NCBI GenBank assembly: GCA_914767715.1
Contig: OU612067.1
Span: 16,313,001 to 16,377,000 of the forward strand
Reading direction: 5' to 3'
Length of the DNA stretch: 64,000 bases
Source: Membranipora membranacea
Taxonomy: Eukaryota > Bryozoa > Gymnolaemata > Cheilostomatida > Membraniporidae
Positions 12,691 to 23,670 of this stretch are shown piece by piece (the first letter of the stretch is position 1; each line of letters starts with the position of its first letter). A model generated the notes under the pieces. That model was given only the letters and a program-made list of their open reading frames with translations, searched no databases and had not been told where the DNA came from. The position numbers and the translations under genes were made by a program.

Positions 12691-13270
12691 CTAACGGCTA
12701 TGTCCGTGTTCTTCTTTTTGTGTTTATGATGTAATAGGTACGGTAGTTGACACGACACCAGGTAAAACTATGATCCAGCCAACAATAACATTCCGTCATT
12801 TTACTACCCACTAATAACGACTCAGTAACAGGTTAGAATCTGATTGACTCACTTGCAGTAACACTTGTATTCTAGAATAAGCCACGTGGCTCCAAGCTGT
12901 ATTACATCAGTACAAAGTTGGCAAGCATCTCTATTCCCAAGGATATCTATAAATGGCAAGGAATGGCGATAAAAATAGAGGAAACTCGGCAAAAAATAAC
13001 ACTAATACTCTCATGAACTGCGACTCCTCACACTGTTTATGTGGTGTTGATGATAGTATCTGATGTGAGATTTGTGAGCGAGATAGTCAGCGAGACAGGT
13101 GGAAGTCAGCGTTGTGCCAGACATAGCGTAATACGTTCACGTACCATAACTTAACGCCCTGATTACACTGAGGACTACATGGGAATATAGTTGAGTAAGA
13201 GTTACTTACAATCATAACATCATTGGAACATAGCAGTGGAGTAACAGTTATTCACAAATACAACATGGCA
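12691..13270. other. Non-coding stretch
   Basis: No gene or repeat recognised apart from common short words. Confidence 0.5.
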
Positions 13271-13337
13271 TTGAATACGCATATAGTTTGTAGGGAAGAA
13301 ACAGCACTTTTTCCCTTCAAGTTACCATGTATCTCAA
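13271..13337. repeat. 67-bp hairpin, copy 1 of a tandem pair
   Basis: The sequence runs TTGAATACGCATATAGTTTG, then AGGGAA, a 13-nt loop region and TTCCCT, then an imperfect inverted arm to 13337. The central 26 bp are identical to 13403-13428 in the second copy, 112 bp downstream. The arms pair less well here than in copy 2. Confidence 0.7.
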
Positions 13338-13382
13338 GAAACCAACAATGCACTGAATCATTATCTGTCTTTAACTCCTTGA

Positions 13383-13449
13383 TTGAATACATAGATAACT
13401 TTTAGGGAAGAAACAGCACTTTTTCCCTACACGTGATCTATGTATTCAA
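13383..13449. repeat. 67-bp hairpin, copy 2 of a tandem pair
   Basis: TTGAATACATAGATAAC at the left pairs with GTGATCTATGTATTCAA at the right (one mismatch), and TAGGGAA pairs with TTCCCTA around the loop. The hairpin has the same length as copy 1. A third, left-arm-only fragment (TTGGATACATATATAACTTG then AAGGGAA) lies at about 13465-13491. It could be a small foldback transposon family or a structured RNA; the sequence does not decide. Confidence 0.72.
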
Positions 13450-13491
13450 GAATATAACAAGGTATTGGATACATATATAACTTGAAGGGAA

Positions 13492-14635
13492 AAAATCGGC
13501 AACATTATCTTGGTCTTTGTTTATCAGTCAAAGTCTTGTCCCAGATAATGACTTAATTCTGATGATGATAGCAATATTTGGGTTTGATCTATGTTTTCTA
13601 AAGACCTGGTAATGCCTAGGATTCTGTTTACAAAGATAGTAATTGTCTCAATCATTCTTTTGGTGTTTTGGAAAGGTCTGACTCTGCAAAACACATCAAC
13701 AGCCATTTATTTTCAAATGAGCTAAGTCATCTCGTTCATTTTGTCAGGATAATCAGCACAAGAGACATTTGAGTGACACCAACACAGGGTAGCACACAGG
13801 GTGGTACAGGGATGGGTGTGTTTTTCAGATATTGGATGACAAATTTTTGACTTTTTGAGGAAAAGTTCCTTCTTCGTCTGCTGCCAAGTAAGGTCAAAGG
13901 ATCACCGAGCAGGAAAATATTTTGAAGCTTGTTTGCTGTCACCACAAGCGGTCTTTACATGCCGGAGGGGGTCAGTATTTTGTTTGTAAGAGTGTTCAAT
14001 TCATCGAAAAGCCGAGAAAACAACACAAAAACTTGCCAAGAAGATGATTTCAACACCAAAAACAAGATTATCTTGAGAAAAAAACACACAAAGAAGTTCA
14101 ACTGAAAGTACCTTGTTGTTATTTGCAGTAGCCAGGCTTGGGTCCCTCCAGCCACTTGAGACTTAATTGCATAACCATACAGCCAGCCAAGACTGTCACC
14201 TTAATCTGACTAGAAACAAAGAAATTACATTATAAAATTTTTGACAAACAGGAAGAAAATATGGAAGCAAAACATTGTAAAGTCGACAAAAACAACCTTG
14301 TAAAAAACATGCTGTCAAGTTTGATATTTATGTTGTCAACAGTTAGTATATACCCTGGTTGAGTTAGATCAATGATTCAATGAGTTAAATTGAGATTAAA
14401 ACTCCAGGCACCTGGAAATTTCATCAACTTGTGACAAACAATATTTTGGACGAAAAATGCACGAGATTCAATTTTCGACGAAATTGCACAAATAAATCAT
14501 TGAGTTCTAAAACAGCAAAATGTGAGTCAGTGACATTCTTCGCCTATAAAGTATGCATGACTATCTAGATTCACATAGTTTCTCAAAATATTTAGCCTGA
14601 TAGTCACAGCCGCCTGAAGGAGATGCAATTTATCG
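13492..14635. other. Unique non-coding stretch
   Basis: Open frames reach 69 codons (13736-13945, minus). Nothing recognised. Confidence 0.5.
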
Positions 14636-14747
14636 CTGTTTAGTAAGAAACAGAAGATTGGGCTGCCCTAGACAGTGACGCATGGGGCCTTAAATCCTCA
14701 TACAGAGAATGTGATACATCCGAGAAAACTGGAATGCATCCTTGATG
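14636..14747 (+). repeat. Dispersed ~110-bp repeat, copy 1
   Basis: Matches 17639-17750 in order and orientation: CTGTTTA, AAACAGA, GGGCTGCCC, TCCTCATAC, GAGA(A/G)TGTGATACATCC and GAATGCATCC are shared. Identity is roughly three quarters over about 110 bp. Class unknown; non-coding. Confidence 0.72.
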
Positions 14748-17247
14748 CAACATATTGCCATTTCGCCGAGTCTAAATGGCCTCAGCATCTCCAGATTTCA
14801 CAAGACTAAGCCCACTTGACTTCCAGAAAAAAGAATGTCTACATGAATAAAAAAGGGACATCCATAGACGTCTGTGACCAGATTTAGATGTAATTTCCAA
14901 TCAGTGTCACGTCAAACAATAGCAAAAACTAGGAGTATAGTTCATCTGTGATTATCATTTATTTCTAAAGATAGGAAATAAATCGCACCTTCCCTTCAAT
15001 ATAACATATTACATACTCTGCTTGCGATGTGAAGCTAAATCCGTCATGATAATGCAAGTGTCAAAGGCATATGAGGAAGTCATAATAGCCGACTCTTGAT
15101 TGCAAAATTTAATTTGAATTCTTTCTCAATTCAAGTCTTCCCTAATTCAATACAGCCATGAACTCATTACCGACATATTGGCAATTTTTCCTGCTTCCCT
15201 GTTTAAACGCAAAACCACAATGAGAAGTTAAATGTGGGTCTGATCCAGTGCAATGTCACAAGCCTCTAATTCTGTCCATCGTGAAGCTTCCTGACTCATC
15301 ATTACACACCAGGAATAAACGGGCTCTGATGAGAAGCGGGATCTAGCTGACCACCCGGAGACCCTTAAATCATATTGAATAAGAAAAGGTAGTCCGGTCT
15401 GTATTTTTGTGTTTGAAAACTTAGGATGGGTTTTAAGGGGATTTTCAGTAATTTTCCGGGGAGTTTAATAGATATGACCTTGGCCCGGACTTTACAGCCA
15501 ATCCCCAACTGAAATAACCAACAAAGAACCTGTCCAAGTAGTAGACGGCTCCATCCCAATGACATCTCTACGTATAGAGGACATCAAACACGCCCGTTTG
15601 ATTGCCCTATCGGTATAGGTTGTGCGCATGGGGACGTTGGTTGAGGGCACAAGGTGTTGGGTTGTGCCGCTCTTCTTTCAACTGTCGGGTTGGTTGGGGA
15701 CTGCCACACAGTCCTCTCACATGGCCAGCCTTTGACATTGGAGACCACAAGATACAAATTTGGACGCCTCAGATGGAAATGTGAAATTGATGACACCAAT
15801 TCCAAGAAGTTTTCAAAACTCAGAAAATTTGGAAATAGCCCAAAACTCAGTGTCAAAATATTGCAAATATTCAAAGATTAAGTTACTATATCGATGTAGC
15901 AATGAGTTTGCAGTTTCAAAATTGAATAATTTTCACTTGTGCAATTATGAAAGACCTGTGTGGCAACCAAAGAAACAGACATTGTTAAGTCAGCGAGAAG
16001 CAGGATGCTAATTTTGATACACACTAGGCTTTGTAATCAGTAACCTAGCACTGTAGACAGTAAGTATGGAAGACCATAGGCAATCTCCCTACCCCCTTCC
16101 CCGTGAGCTATGTCCCTTACTCAATAATCTTATCTTCAAAATAACATCTATTGCTGCTGCCATTCCCATTTACCATGGTGGCATTTCTAAACCAAATTTA
16201 CCATGGTCGATCAATGGAATCAATGGAATTATTGAAGCTGGCCATAAAATTCATTTAAACCCACAGAGCTAACTTCTCCACCCTGGTTATTGCCCCATGA
16301 TCACGCCAACCACAAAAATGTTGTTTGATGTGTACATAGGAAACAACCACAGGTTCCGCTTATGCCTACATCAAAGTGGGCTGGTAGTACCTCCATCTTA
16401 CTAGCAGGGAGAATCACTCTGCGCTACACGTTGGTGGGGTTCTAGAACACACCTCTTCTCAACGGATGGTGATTGTGATATGAGCGGTCATATAAGAAGG
16501 TAGTTTATACTGGTAGCGAAACCTCCATATGATGGAAAAGTACCCACTTACACCAACATAGCCCTTAAACAGGCAGCTGAGGGCTGGTGCAGAGTGGGTG
16601 CCCCTGCCTCCAAACCTAAGTTGAGAAATGCCAGCATGGATGTCAGGCTACGATTCAGATGATCTGATTATCACAAACAACAAGTCTAGTGACAAAGGCT
16701 GGCGAGTTGTGAAAAACACCAAGTTCTCAAAAAAAGCAACAAACTTTTGACCTTCTGGCGAATAGATTTTTTGACTTGAAATCATAACAAAGCAAAAAGA
16801 TATTGACAATTTGAAAAACAAATTTGAAAGAGTGAACACTTTAGGATCCTCAGTGTGATTTTTAAGATTTTTTAGGGGTTGAGTTACTGAACTCTAAAGT
16901 GGCAACATAGGCTACAAAAGTTGAGTGTTCCGGTCATCTCCAAGTGCCTGTGGTTTACCGCAAACCTCTCACAGTCCATCTAAGGCCAGCCAACCGGCCA
17001 ATCTCATTAATTCAAACCCATTAAAATTCATATCACAATTTCGTCACTCCTATTACCAAATTCCAAAATATGTTTACGAAATATGACCTCATTCATAAAT
17101 CTTGTCACCAAAACAGACAATAATGCAACATTTCGACATACAAAGAAATGGAAAGTTGCGTTGGCTTTTATCCCATTGAGGCCAACAGGATCTGATTTAG
17201 TAATGATGATGAATAAGAAGGTAATCATGTGACAAGGCACAAGAAAG
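14748..17247. other. Unique non-coding stretch
   Basis: Overlapping open frames cluster at 15584-16011 on both strands (up to 96 codons), with no recognisable domain. TTTACCATGGT occurs twice at 16170-16206. No repeat family member is seen. Confidence 0.5.
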
Positions 17248-17516
17248 CAGGCCCGCATTTCTAGGGGAGACAGGAATGCTCTGCCTCCCCTAGAATGCTC
17301 GATAGAGTGGCCTAAAAACGCTATAATTGAATACTCTATGTCAGAACTAGCTTATCATATTGGGACTCCATTTGCTATTTATATCAGCAAAAAGCTTTGG
17401 AGGCTAGGGATTAACCCCAGACTCCACAGGAGGGGCTTACAATATCCATCCTGGGGCCACTTCACGCCCTCAAAGTTTGTTCACCTCCCCTCAGATATGC
17501 CTAAACCACGGCCCTG
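17248..17516 (+). mobile_element. MITE-like foldback element, family 1, copy C
   Basis: At 269 bp this is the longest copy. It begins CAGGCCCGCATTTCTAGGGG and ends CCACGGCCCTG. The subterminal hairpin pairs TCTAGGGGAGACAG with CTGCCTCCCCTAGA. The middle block, GCTTTGGAGGCTAGGGATTA and ACTCCACAGGAGGGGCTTAC, is shared with copies A and D. No target-site duplication is recognisable. Confidence 0.8.
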
Positions 17517-17940
17517 AAAAGGGTCAGGTGTAATTTGGATGCGACTCCAGGATACAGCTCTACTTGCTGAGGAGGTTATGCGCAATTAATCCTCCGAAAA
17601 AGGTCACGTTCACCAAAAGCTCAGCGGTCAACAGTGGTCCTGTTTATGAAAAAACAGAGGGTGGGCTGCCCCTTAAGAGGGACGCAAGTTGCCCGGAGTC
17701 CTCATACTGAGAGTGTGATACATCCTAGTAAACTAGAATGCATCCTAGAGGTGAGGCCATGGTGGACCTCCTAATCGTAAGTGTGCAGCAAGCTGCCAGA
17801 AACTGAAACAGGCACTAATCAGCCATTGGCAGTGACACTTTGATCTTAGCCAATAGGCCGAGAAGTGATCAACAGTGGTCATACCTGACACAATATGGAC
17901 ACTACGTATGCGCCCACACATATCTACTTCAACCTTGACC
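17517..17940. other. Non-coding spacer containing a dispersed repeat
   Basis: Apart from the repeat at 17639-17750, nothing is recognised. A 91-codon minus-strand frame (17745-18020) runs into the palindrome at 17941 and is treated as chance. Confidence 0.5.
17639..17750 (+). repeat. Dispersed ~110-bp repeat, copy 2
   Basis: Second member of the pair with 14636-14747, about 3 kb away in the same orientation. GGGCTGCCC, TCCTCATAC, TGTGATACATCC and GAATGCATCC align in order, with small indels between them. Confidence 0.72.
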
Positions 17941-18029
17941 ATTTCGGCTGTGTCTTCTATTCTGAACAGATATCTTGACACTCTGTTAGTGTCAAGATAT
18001 CTGTTCAGAATAGAAGACACAGCCGAAAT
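17941..18029. repeat. Perfect 41-bp inverted repeat with 7-nt loop
   Basis: The arms at 17941-17981 and 17989-18029 are perfect reverse complements over 41 bp, starting ATTTCGGCTGTGTCTTCTAT on the left, with loop TCTGTTA. The symmetry stops sharply at both outer edges and there is no obvious target-site duplication. The right arm and its downstream flank (18012-18039) recur with one mismatch at 18143-18170, so the right-arm orientation is the older one and the left arm is its inverted copy. Likely origins are template switching during replication or repair, or an assembly foldback artefact; a hairpin RNA locus is possible. Confidence 0.93.
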
Positions 18030-18170
18030 CTAAACCACAGAAAAAACTCCGCAGTTTTGGACAATCAAATGAAGTTCAGGAAGAAAAAGTTAAGCAGGCC
18101 CATCAGTTCTTGAGCCATTTTTATTGGTGTTCTAGAATAACAAGAAGACACAACCGAAATCTAAACCACA
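18012..18170 (+). repeat. 28-bp direct repeat pair
   Basis: AGAAGACACAGCCGAAATC plus TAAACCACA at 18012-18039 recurs at 18143-18170 with a single A/G difference, 131 bp apart. Similarity extends upstream as AGAATA interrupted by a 4-bp indel. Confidence 0.8.
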
Positions 18171-18468
18171 TTCATGCTCCAGAATAAATTGATGTCTCAT
18201 TGTTTTGAACGTGCAGGTGGCAATGACCTCCGATATTTAATAGACTAAAATTCCAACAAATCTGATTGAAACAGACTAATTGGAATGTGTATGATCGCCT
18301 ACATTGAGCAGGTTATTACCCTCATTTTAGTGCCGCAATAACCATCATCATACTCATTTCCTAACCATAAATCAATCCGTCACTCAACGATACCTTTGAT
18401 GAGTGGGGCTGTTAGCGCTAGCTTACATGAATGTTCACACCAAACGGTGATGCTATAATTACGACTCT
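18171..18468. other. Short non-coding spacer
   Basis: Nothing recognised. Confidence 0.5.
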
Positions 18469-18524
18469 CACCTGGAATTGAATGGAGGAACCACCTGGAA
18501 TTGAATGGAGGAACCGCCTGGAAC
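18469..18524. repeat. 23-bp tandem repeat, 2.4 copies
   Basis: CACCTGGAATTGAATGGAGG plus AAC occurs at 18469-18491 and 18492-18514 identically, followed by a partial CGCCTGGAAC. Confidence 0.9.
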
Positions 18525-18854
18525 AGGTGACTTGCCTCAATTTCAATGAATTCTCCGGATGATTAGCTGAAACCTGAAAAAGAAAAGGTGGGAACAAAAT
18601 ATGATCATGATTTGTTTCATAATATAATCAACAAGAAATAGTTTATTAAATTGGAATATTATTTATAGATTTAGCGGGGTTGATAATTGGTTTGGATATA
18701 ATTATTTTTAAGGTCCTCCTACAGTTTGGCTGATCAAAGTTAAACAGCAAATTACCTGGTATATCTGTATCAGCCAGGCGGTGGAATAGTGGGATTTACA
18801 GTTGATCTGATTGAAGGCTTTGGGACCTGGGCCATATGTGGTTCAGAGAAACAG

Positions 18855-19314
18855 GGATTTGCCTCGCAAGGCGCATAGTGGCCAGCATTTATACATACTC
18901 TGGACCATACACGCTAAAGAAGAACAGAATTGCCTTGCAAGGCATATGTTGGCTAGAATTTGTAAATACTGGACCATACACGCTAAAGAAGAACAGAATT
19001 GCCTTGCAAGGCATATGTTGGCTAGAATTTGTAAATACTGGACCATACACGCTAAAGAAGAACAGAATTGCCTTGCAAGGCATATGTTGGCTAGAATTTG
19101 TAAATACTGGACCATACACGCTAAAGAAGAACAGAATTGCCTTGCAAGGCATATGTTGGCTAGAATTTGTAAATACTGGACCATACACGCTAAAGAAGAA
19201 CAGAATTGCCTTGCAAGGCATATGTTGGCTAGAATTTGTAAATACTGGACCATACACGCTAAAGAAGAACAGAATTGCCTTGCAAGGCATATGTTGGCTA
19301 GAATTTGTAAATAC
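18855..19314. repeat. 69-bp minisatellite, six identical copies plus a decayed partial copy
   Basis: Six head-to-tail copies start at 18901, 18970, 19039, 19108, 19177 and 19246 and end at 19314. They look identical. A degenerate 3' partial unit precedes them at 18855-18900. Each unit holds the perfect 14-bp palindrome TGCCTTGCAAGGCA (18931-18944 in copy 1). Because 69 is a multiple of three and the unit is stop-free in two plus and two minus frames, four overlapping open frames of 133-197 codons cross the array (for example 18811-19404 plus, 18836-19390 plus, 18843-19361 minus). Each shows a 23-residue periodic protein. This is a consequence of the repeat and is not evidence of a gene. Confidence 0.97.
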
Positions 19315-21507
19315 TCATTCAGCGGATACAAAATCTTTCCATTTAAAAAATACAAATACAATACAAAAACAATACCAGAATACAGTGTAAGTATTCATAT
19401 ATGAGTAACCTTTGGGCTGGTAAAGGCCAATATCAACGACAACGTTACCAGCTTATGAGGATAGCTCTGATAGTTGGCACTGAGATCACGAGGCAGTTTG
19501 TCACCATGGCTATGAGCGGTGTCAACTCTCGGAAGGTTATTCACATTCCAGCTCAGCCATATCACTGATTAAATCGTCATTCCTAAGGCAAATAGATTTG
19601 GCATCAACACCACTGATCTTTCGACAAGGTACATGGAAAGTTTCCGAAAAAAAAGGTCACAAATCACACGCTCACACACACACACAAGGTAAAGATAAAT
19701 CAAACTTTATATATTTAGCCTTCGGAAGGACAGAGATAACGGATCTGTTTGCCTCTTTTTATTATTGGCCCTGGCCCCAGGTAGGTAGCTATGACCTGGC
19801 AGGTTAACGATCTCGCGCTCAATCGCTTCTCGGTCACTGACCTTTTCGTCGATGAGATGTTTATATCACCGCTTCTCATCAAATCAACGCCAAGTAGCGC
19901 CAGCAGAATTCCTCTTTTTACCACCACTCGCCGAATATGAATCTCCTGTTCAAGTGTTACTGAGAGAGGTAAATGAAGACGTAAACACCTGGAGTCAAAA
20001 AGTAAGACAAAACTAAAAATAATGAATGGCTGTATGGTAAACTGAAGGCCATCATCTTACGTACAACAACCTCAAACCGCTTACATATATATATAACTAT
20101 CTTGTGACCAGCATATCATAACTCGTGACAACCGATGAGGGCCTAAAAATGTTTCGTTTTTTGCACTCGAGACGGATGTTTACCAACTATTGATGATTGT
20201 CTCCATCTACAGTGGGCTCTTTGCAATAACCTTACCTACCCTCAGTAACCTTGTCTACGTGGAGTCAGCGTCAGATTCACTGAAAGACCAGTCACATTTC
20301 TTTCTAGATTTACGGGTTTACGGCCCCTGCCGAGTTCCATTTTGAAATTGATTCTTGCATGTAATTGTGACCGACCACTTACGGCGGAAGAAATGTAAAA
20401 TGGTATCTCTGTGGTGGCTTCTCTTGCTTACCAGATTACTGTTTGAGACCTGATATCGGTTGCACACATTTTGTTTGTTTACTATCGACAGTATGTCTGA
20501 TGCTGTTATTCATAGGCTGTCAAAATCACTGACAACCAGCAGCATCACATTGACATCTACAGTCAGCTTCATCAGGCTAAAAAACACAAACAGGAGCAAC
20601 ATGTTACAGTAAACACTACAGATATTATGGCGGTCATGTGTCAACTAAAAGGGTTCGGATGAACTTTTATGCATGACGTCATGGCCTTGCTCTGTTGTTG
20701 GACACATCATCAATGGTTTTTTAAAACATATTTCATTATTGTGATTGATTGATGATCATCAATATACTAGTAAATTGACAATACACTTGGTCATAACTTT
20801 TTGGTGTAGTAGTTGTAATCGACAAGCCATATCACCAGCTCTTGCATCAGTGTCTGGTGTATTATTTGACATAGTATGGGTTACCTGGTTAATATTTTTC
20901 AGATTGAGTAGGGTTCGATAGAGATCCCCGAGACTAGCTGGTTGACCACTGAGGCTAGCGTCCTGTAAGGAGGTTACCAATGCCGTGGCATAACTCCACA
21001 GAAAAGCCATGTCATTGTGGGTCTACCAAAAGAGAACACAAGTCCCCTGTTACTCCTTGGTTCTACTACAGGCGCAACACGCTAATAGTACTCCGTACAC
21101 AGCCTATAATAGTACACAAGACTCACTGAGTAAACAGCTCAATGAACGTAAGTGAAACATAGTAACTAGTGATGTCATGATACTCAAGTATTCATCGAGA
21201 CATGCACATGATGTTGACAAACGATGCCATAAAAAGGGAAATATGCATCTTGACCTGTGAAGTAAGAGTCAATAATGCTAATTTACACACGATTCGTGAG
21301 AGACCTGTTAGTGTTTAAGAGTAAAAGGTAGGACATCGCCTACGGTTAAGTCATTTGTACTTATGCTAACAATACGGCTAGCTTTTTTCCAAGTTCTGAG
21401 CTATCCTAGAGTAGTGAAGTATTAGCAAAAAAGAAAGGTTTGCTATATTGCACATACTTGAAATAGCTTTCATTCACACGCTCTCAAAACTTGAATATGC
21501 TTCCCCT
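19315..21507. other. Non-coding stretch
   Basis: Short microsatellite tracts occur: a CA run near 19672-19686 and a TA run near 20087. Open frames reach 83 codons (20759-21010, minus). No gene recognised. Confidence 0.5.
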
Positions 21508-21585
21508 ATGCTAGCTAAAATTAAGTAACCCCAAAGCTAGCTATGTTAAACTCTAGCTAATATTTTCCCCTCTAGGATATATGCA
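21508..21585 (+). repeat. Dispersed repeat with GCTAGCTAA motifs, copy 2
   Basis: Shorter relative of 9466-9597. It shares ATGCTAGCTAA, TTAAGTAAC, an AGCTA-rich middle, CTAGCTAA, and a closing CTC(T/C)AGGATA block in the same order. Class unknown. Confidence 0.5.
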
Positions 21586-22228
21586 AGAGTGCTTGTTTTG
21601 TGAAAAGGACAGACAGGATGCTGGTATCATGATGCGGAGCCAATCTACGATTGAGAAAGAGGATGAGTGTTGGTTTTCGGATTTGCTTAAGTGTGTGGAA
21701 AATCGGCTGAGAACCGAGGCACTTATGCAAGCCGTTTTTGTCGGTCGGTTTTTCAGATGTCCTTAAGTGTGCGGAACACAGGGCACTTACGAAAACAGTT
21801 TTTTGTCAGGTTTTGTCCATTTTTTCGGTCATGCTAGAGTGTTAGAAAAAATGCAGCAATCCAAAATAAATTTACCTTTGAGACGGAGATTGGACAATTG
21901 TCAGTATTTAGACACTTTCTTGCCTGCCATCGAATCATCCGGCTTTAGGTAACAAGGCGTACACGATTCTCCTTGAACCTGAAACAAGACACATACACAT
22001 ATAGTTGTTTTCCTCTGTCTCTATAGATCAGTCAAGTGACCAGTATTCCGAAAGATCTAACTCAGGCTGACCGATAAAAATGGAGCAATATTTTCATGAC
22101 AAGGTTGTATGTAAACTATTCCAAGGTTATAAGGGCGCTACCTCAGTCAATGAACTCACATAGGAGTCACTAAAGGTTACGAAGGGTGCCATCAATCGGT
22201 CAGCTATCACACCGCCAGTTTAGGGGGA
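21586..22228. other. Non-coding stretch
   Basis: Two adjacent 61-codon plus-strand frames (21581-21766, 21767-21952) have no recognisable content. A short degenerate duplication of CTTAAGTGTG(T/C)GGAA is visible near 21687 and 21762. Confidence 0.45.
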
Positions 22229-22289
22229 CCTAGCCTTGTCACGCGGCTACTTTTTTTTGTGTGGGGAGTAGCCGCGTGACTAGGCTAGG
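22229..22289. mobile_element. Short foldback element, family 3, copy 2
   Basis: Arms at 22229-22250 and 22268-22289 pair over 22 bp with one mismatch; the left arm contains TAGCCTTGTCACGCGGCTAC. The 17-nt loop is a T run followed by GTGTGGGGA. This is the best-preserved member of the family. It is non-coding and self-complementary enough to form a stable RNA hairpin if transcribed. Confidence 0.82.
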
Positions 22290-22698
22290 GGAACCAACTG
22301 CGGGTAAAATAATATTTCTGTTCTTATGCAAGCCTTGTTGTCCCTGCGATGACCTGTGACATGGAATACGATCTTGATTCATCAGGCGCTTAGAATGGCA
22401 GACCCGTGTTACCGGTGAGTAGCGGCAATTAGGTGATGAAACTCAGGCTCGCGCCAACGAATCTTTTCATATCACAGGTACTTTTTTTGTTATTTCACTA
22501 TTATTTTCGCAATCAAACTGCTGTACAGCAAAATGTTGAAGAAATGATCCGAGGTGGAACTAGAGGACAAAAGACTATGTCTATCTATAGTCGCTGGTGT
22601 ATCATTGATACGTGGATCAGACTAAGATTTAGAAGCAGATGCAGAGAGAAAGGGCAAAATCTGGTTGAATACAACGAGAAGAGCTGAAGCTGTTAAAA
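22290..22698. other. Non-coding stretch
   Basis: An 84-codon plus-strand frame (22433-22687) has no recognisable domain. Confidence 0.45.
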
Positions 22699-22850
22699 AT
22701 TTGAAAAACTTTTCAATTTACAAATTTTAATCAGCTATGGCTCTGCCTTGCATTGCATCAGCAAGCCTATACAATGAGGAGAGATAAAAAGTATTCAATT
22801 TGAAAAGTTCAAAATTGCTTCGACTCTGCCTTGCATTGCATCAGCAAGCC
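22699..22850 (+). repeat. Direct repeat with exact 27-bp core, period 83 bp
   Basis: CTCTGCCTTGCATTGCATCA plus GCAAGCC occurs at 22741-22767 and exactly again at 22824-22850. The sequences before each copy also share TTGAAAA / CTTTTCAATTT words, partly in inverted order, so the pair looks like a duplicated small foldback. Confidence 0.8.
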
Positions 22851-23380
22851 AATAAAAAAGGACATTGAGTTTCCTCAAGTCGGCTAAGGCCCATCCCACA
22901 ACCTGGTGACAAGGGTATTAAACCTCGCTAATCCTGGGCTGGTATGTTTCTTGTTAATGGTGATTTATTAAGTGACGTCTTCAGATCAAACGCCCAACGG
23001 ATGCCGAGGACAGCGTAATGTCATGATACCGTCGGAAAACAACAGAAGGACAAGAGTGAGATGGACGTTACGATTTGGTGGAAGAGATTTTGTAGTCTAG
23101 TGGAGTTGGCAATGCTCAACGTTGAGGAAGGCTTTAATTCTTCAAGAATTTTATTATGAGCACTTGTATTGGACGGAAACTATCCAATAGATAAATCATT
23201 TCCTAGTGCATTCTTAGAAAAAATAAGGAATTGGAGTTGAGCCAACTTTAATCAACTGGCACCAGGCCGTGCCATTTCTCACAAATTAAGTAGTTTCCCA
23301 TTTCTTGATAACCCATTTTTTTGCCACATCCAGACCAGCCACACCTTAACAGCCACAAAAGACGCACATCCAGTTAAAAA
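22851..23380. other. Non-coding stretch
   Basis: Nothing recognised. Confidence 0.5.
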
Positions 23381-23670
23381 CAAATCAAATCCGGGATACA
23401 CACTACATAGCATAAAATTTTGAGGTGTACCAAATGTAAAATTTTGAGGTGTTTTAGTGGTTTGTTTAAATGATGATAATCCTAATCAGGAACACCCAAA
23501 AACTGAGATTTTTATGTGTTAATTATTTTTTAGGTTTACTGATACAAATCAAGAGTAGGATACACACTACCAAAAGTAAATTGTTGAGGTGTTTAAGTGG
23601 TTTGTTTTCATGAGTATAATCCTAAAACTGGCTGTGATTTTATGATGTTTATGTTTACTGATAACAAAAC
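23381..23670 (+). repeat. Diverged tandem duplication, period ~164 bp
   Basis: CAAATCAA(A/G) and GGATACACACTAC at 23381 recur from 23545. Both are followed by TTGAGGTGTTT(T)A, GTGGTTTGTTT, ATAATCCT, a TTTTATG block and TTTACTGATA. The order is kept, with several small deletions in the second copy. Confidence 0.75.

Noticed and set aside
18811-19404. 197-codon open frame with 23-residue repeats as a repetitive protein gene
   Set aside because: It is open only because the 69-bp unit is a multiple of three; equally long frames exist in another plus frame and in two minus frames, and there is no start, splice or terminator evidence.
22741-22850. CRISPR-like array from the exact 27-bp direct repeats
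   Set aside because: Only two copies, in eukaryotic-type sequence, with related flanks instead of a unique spacer.
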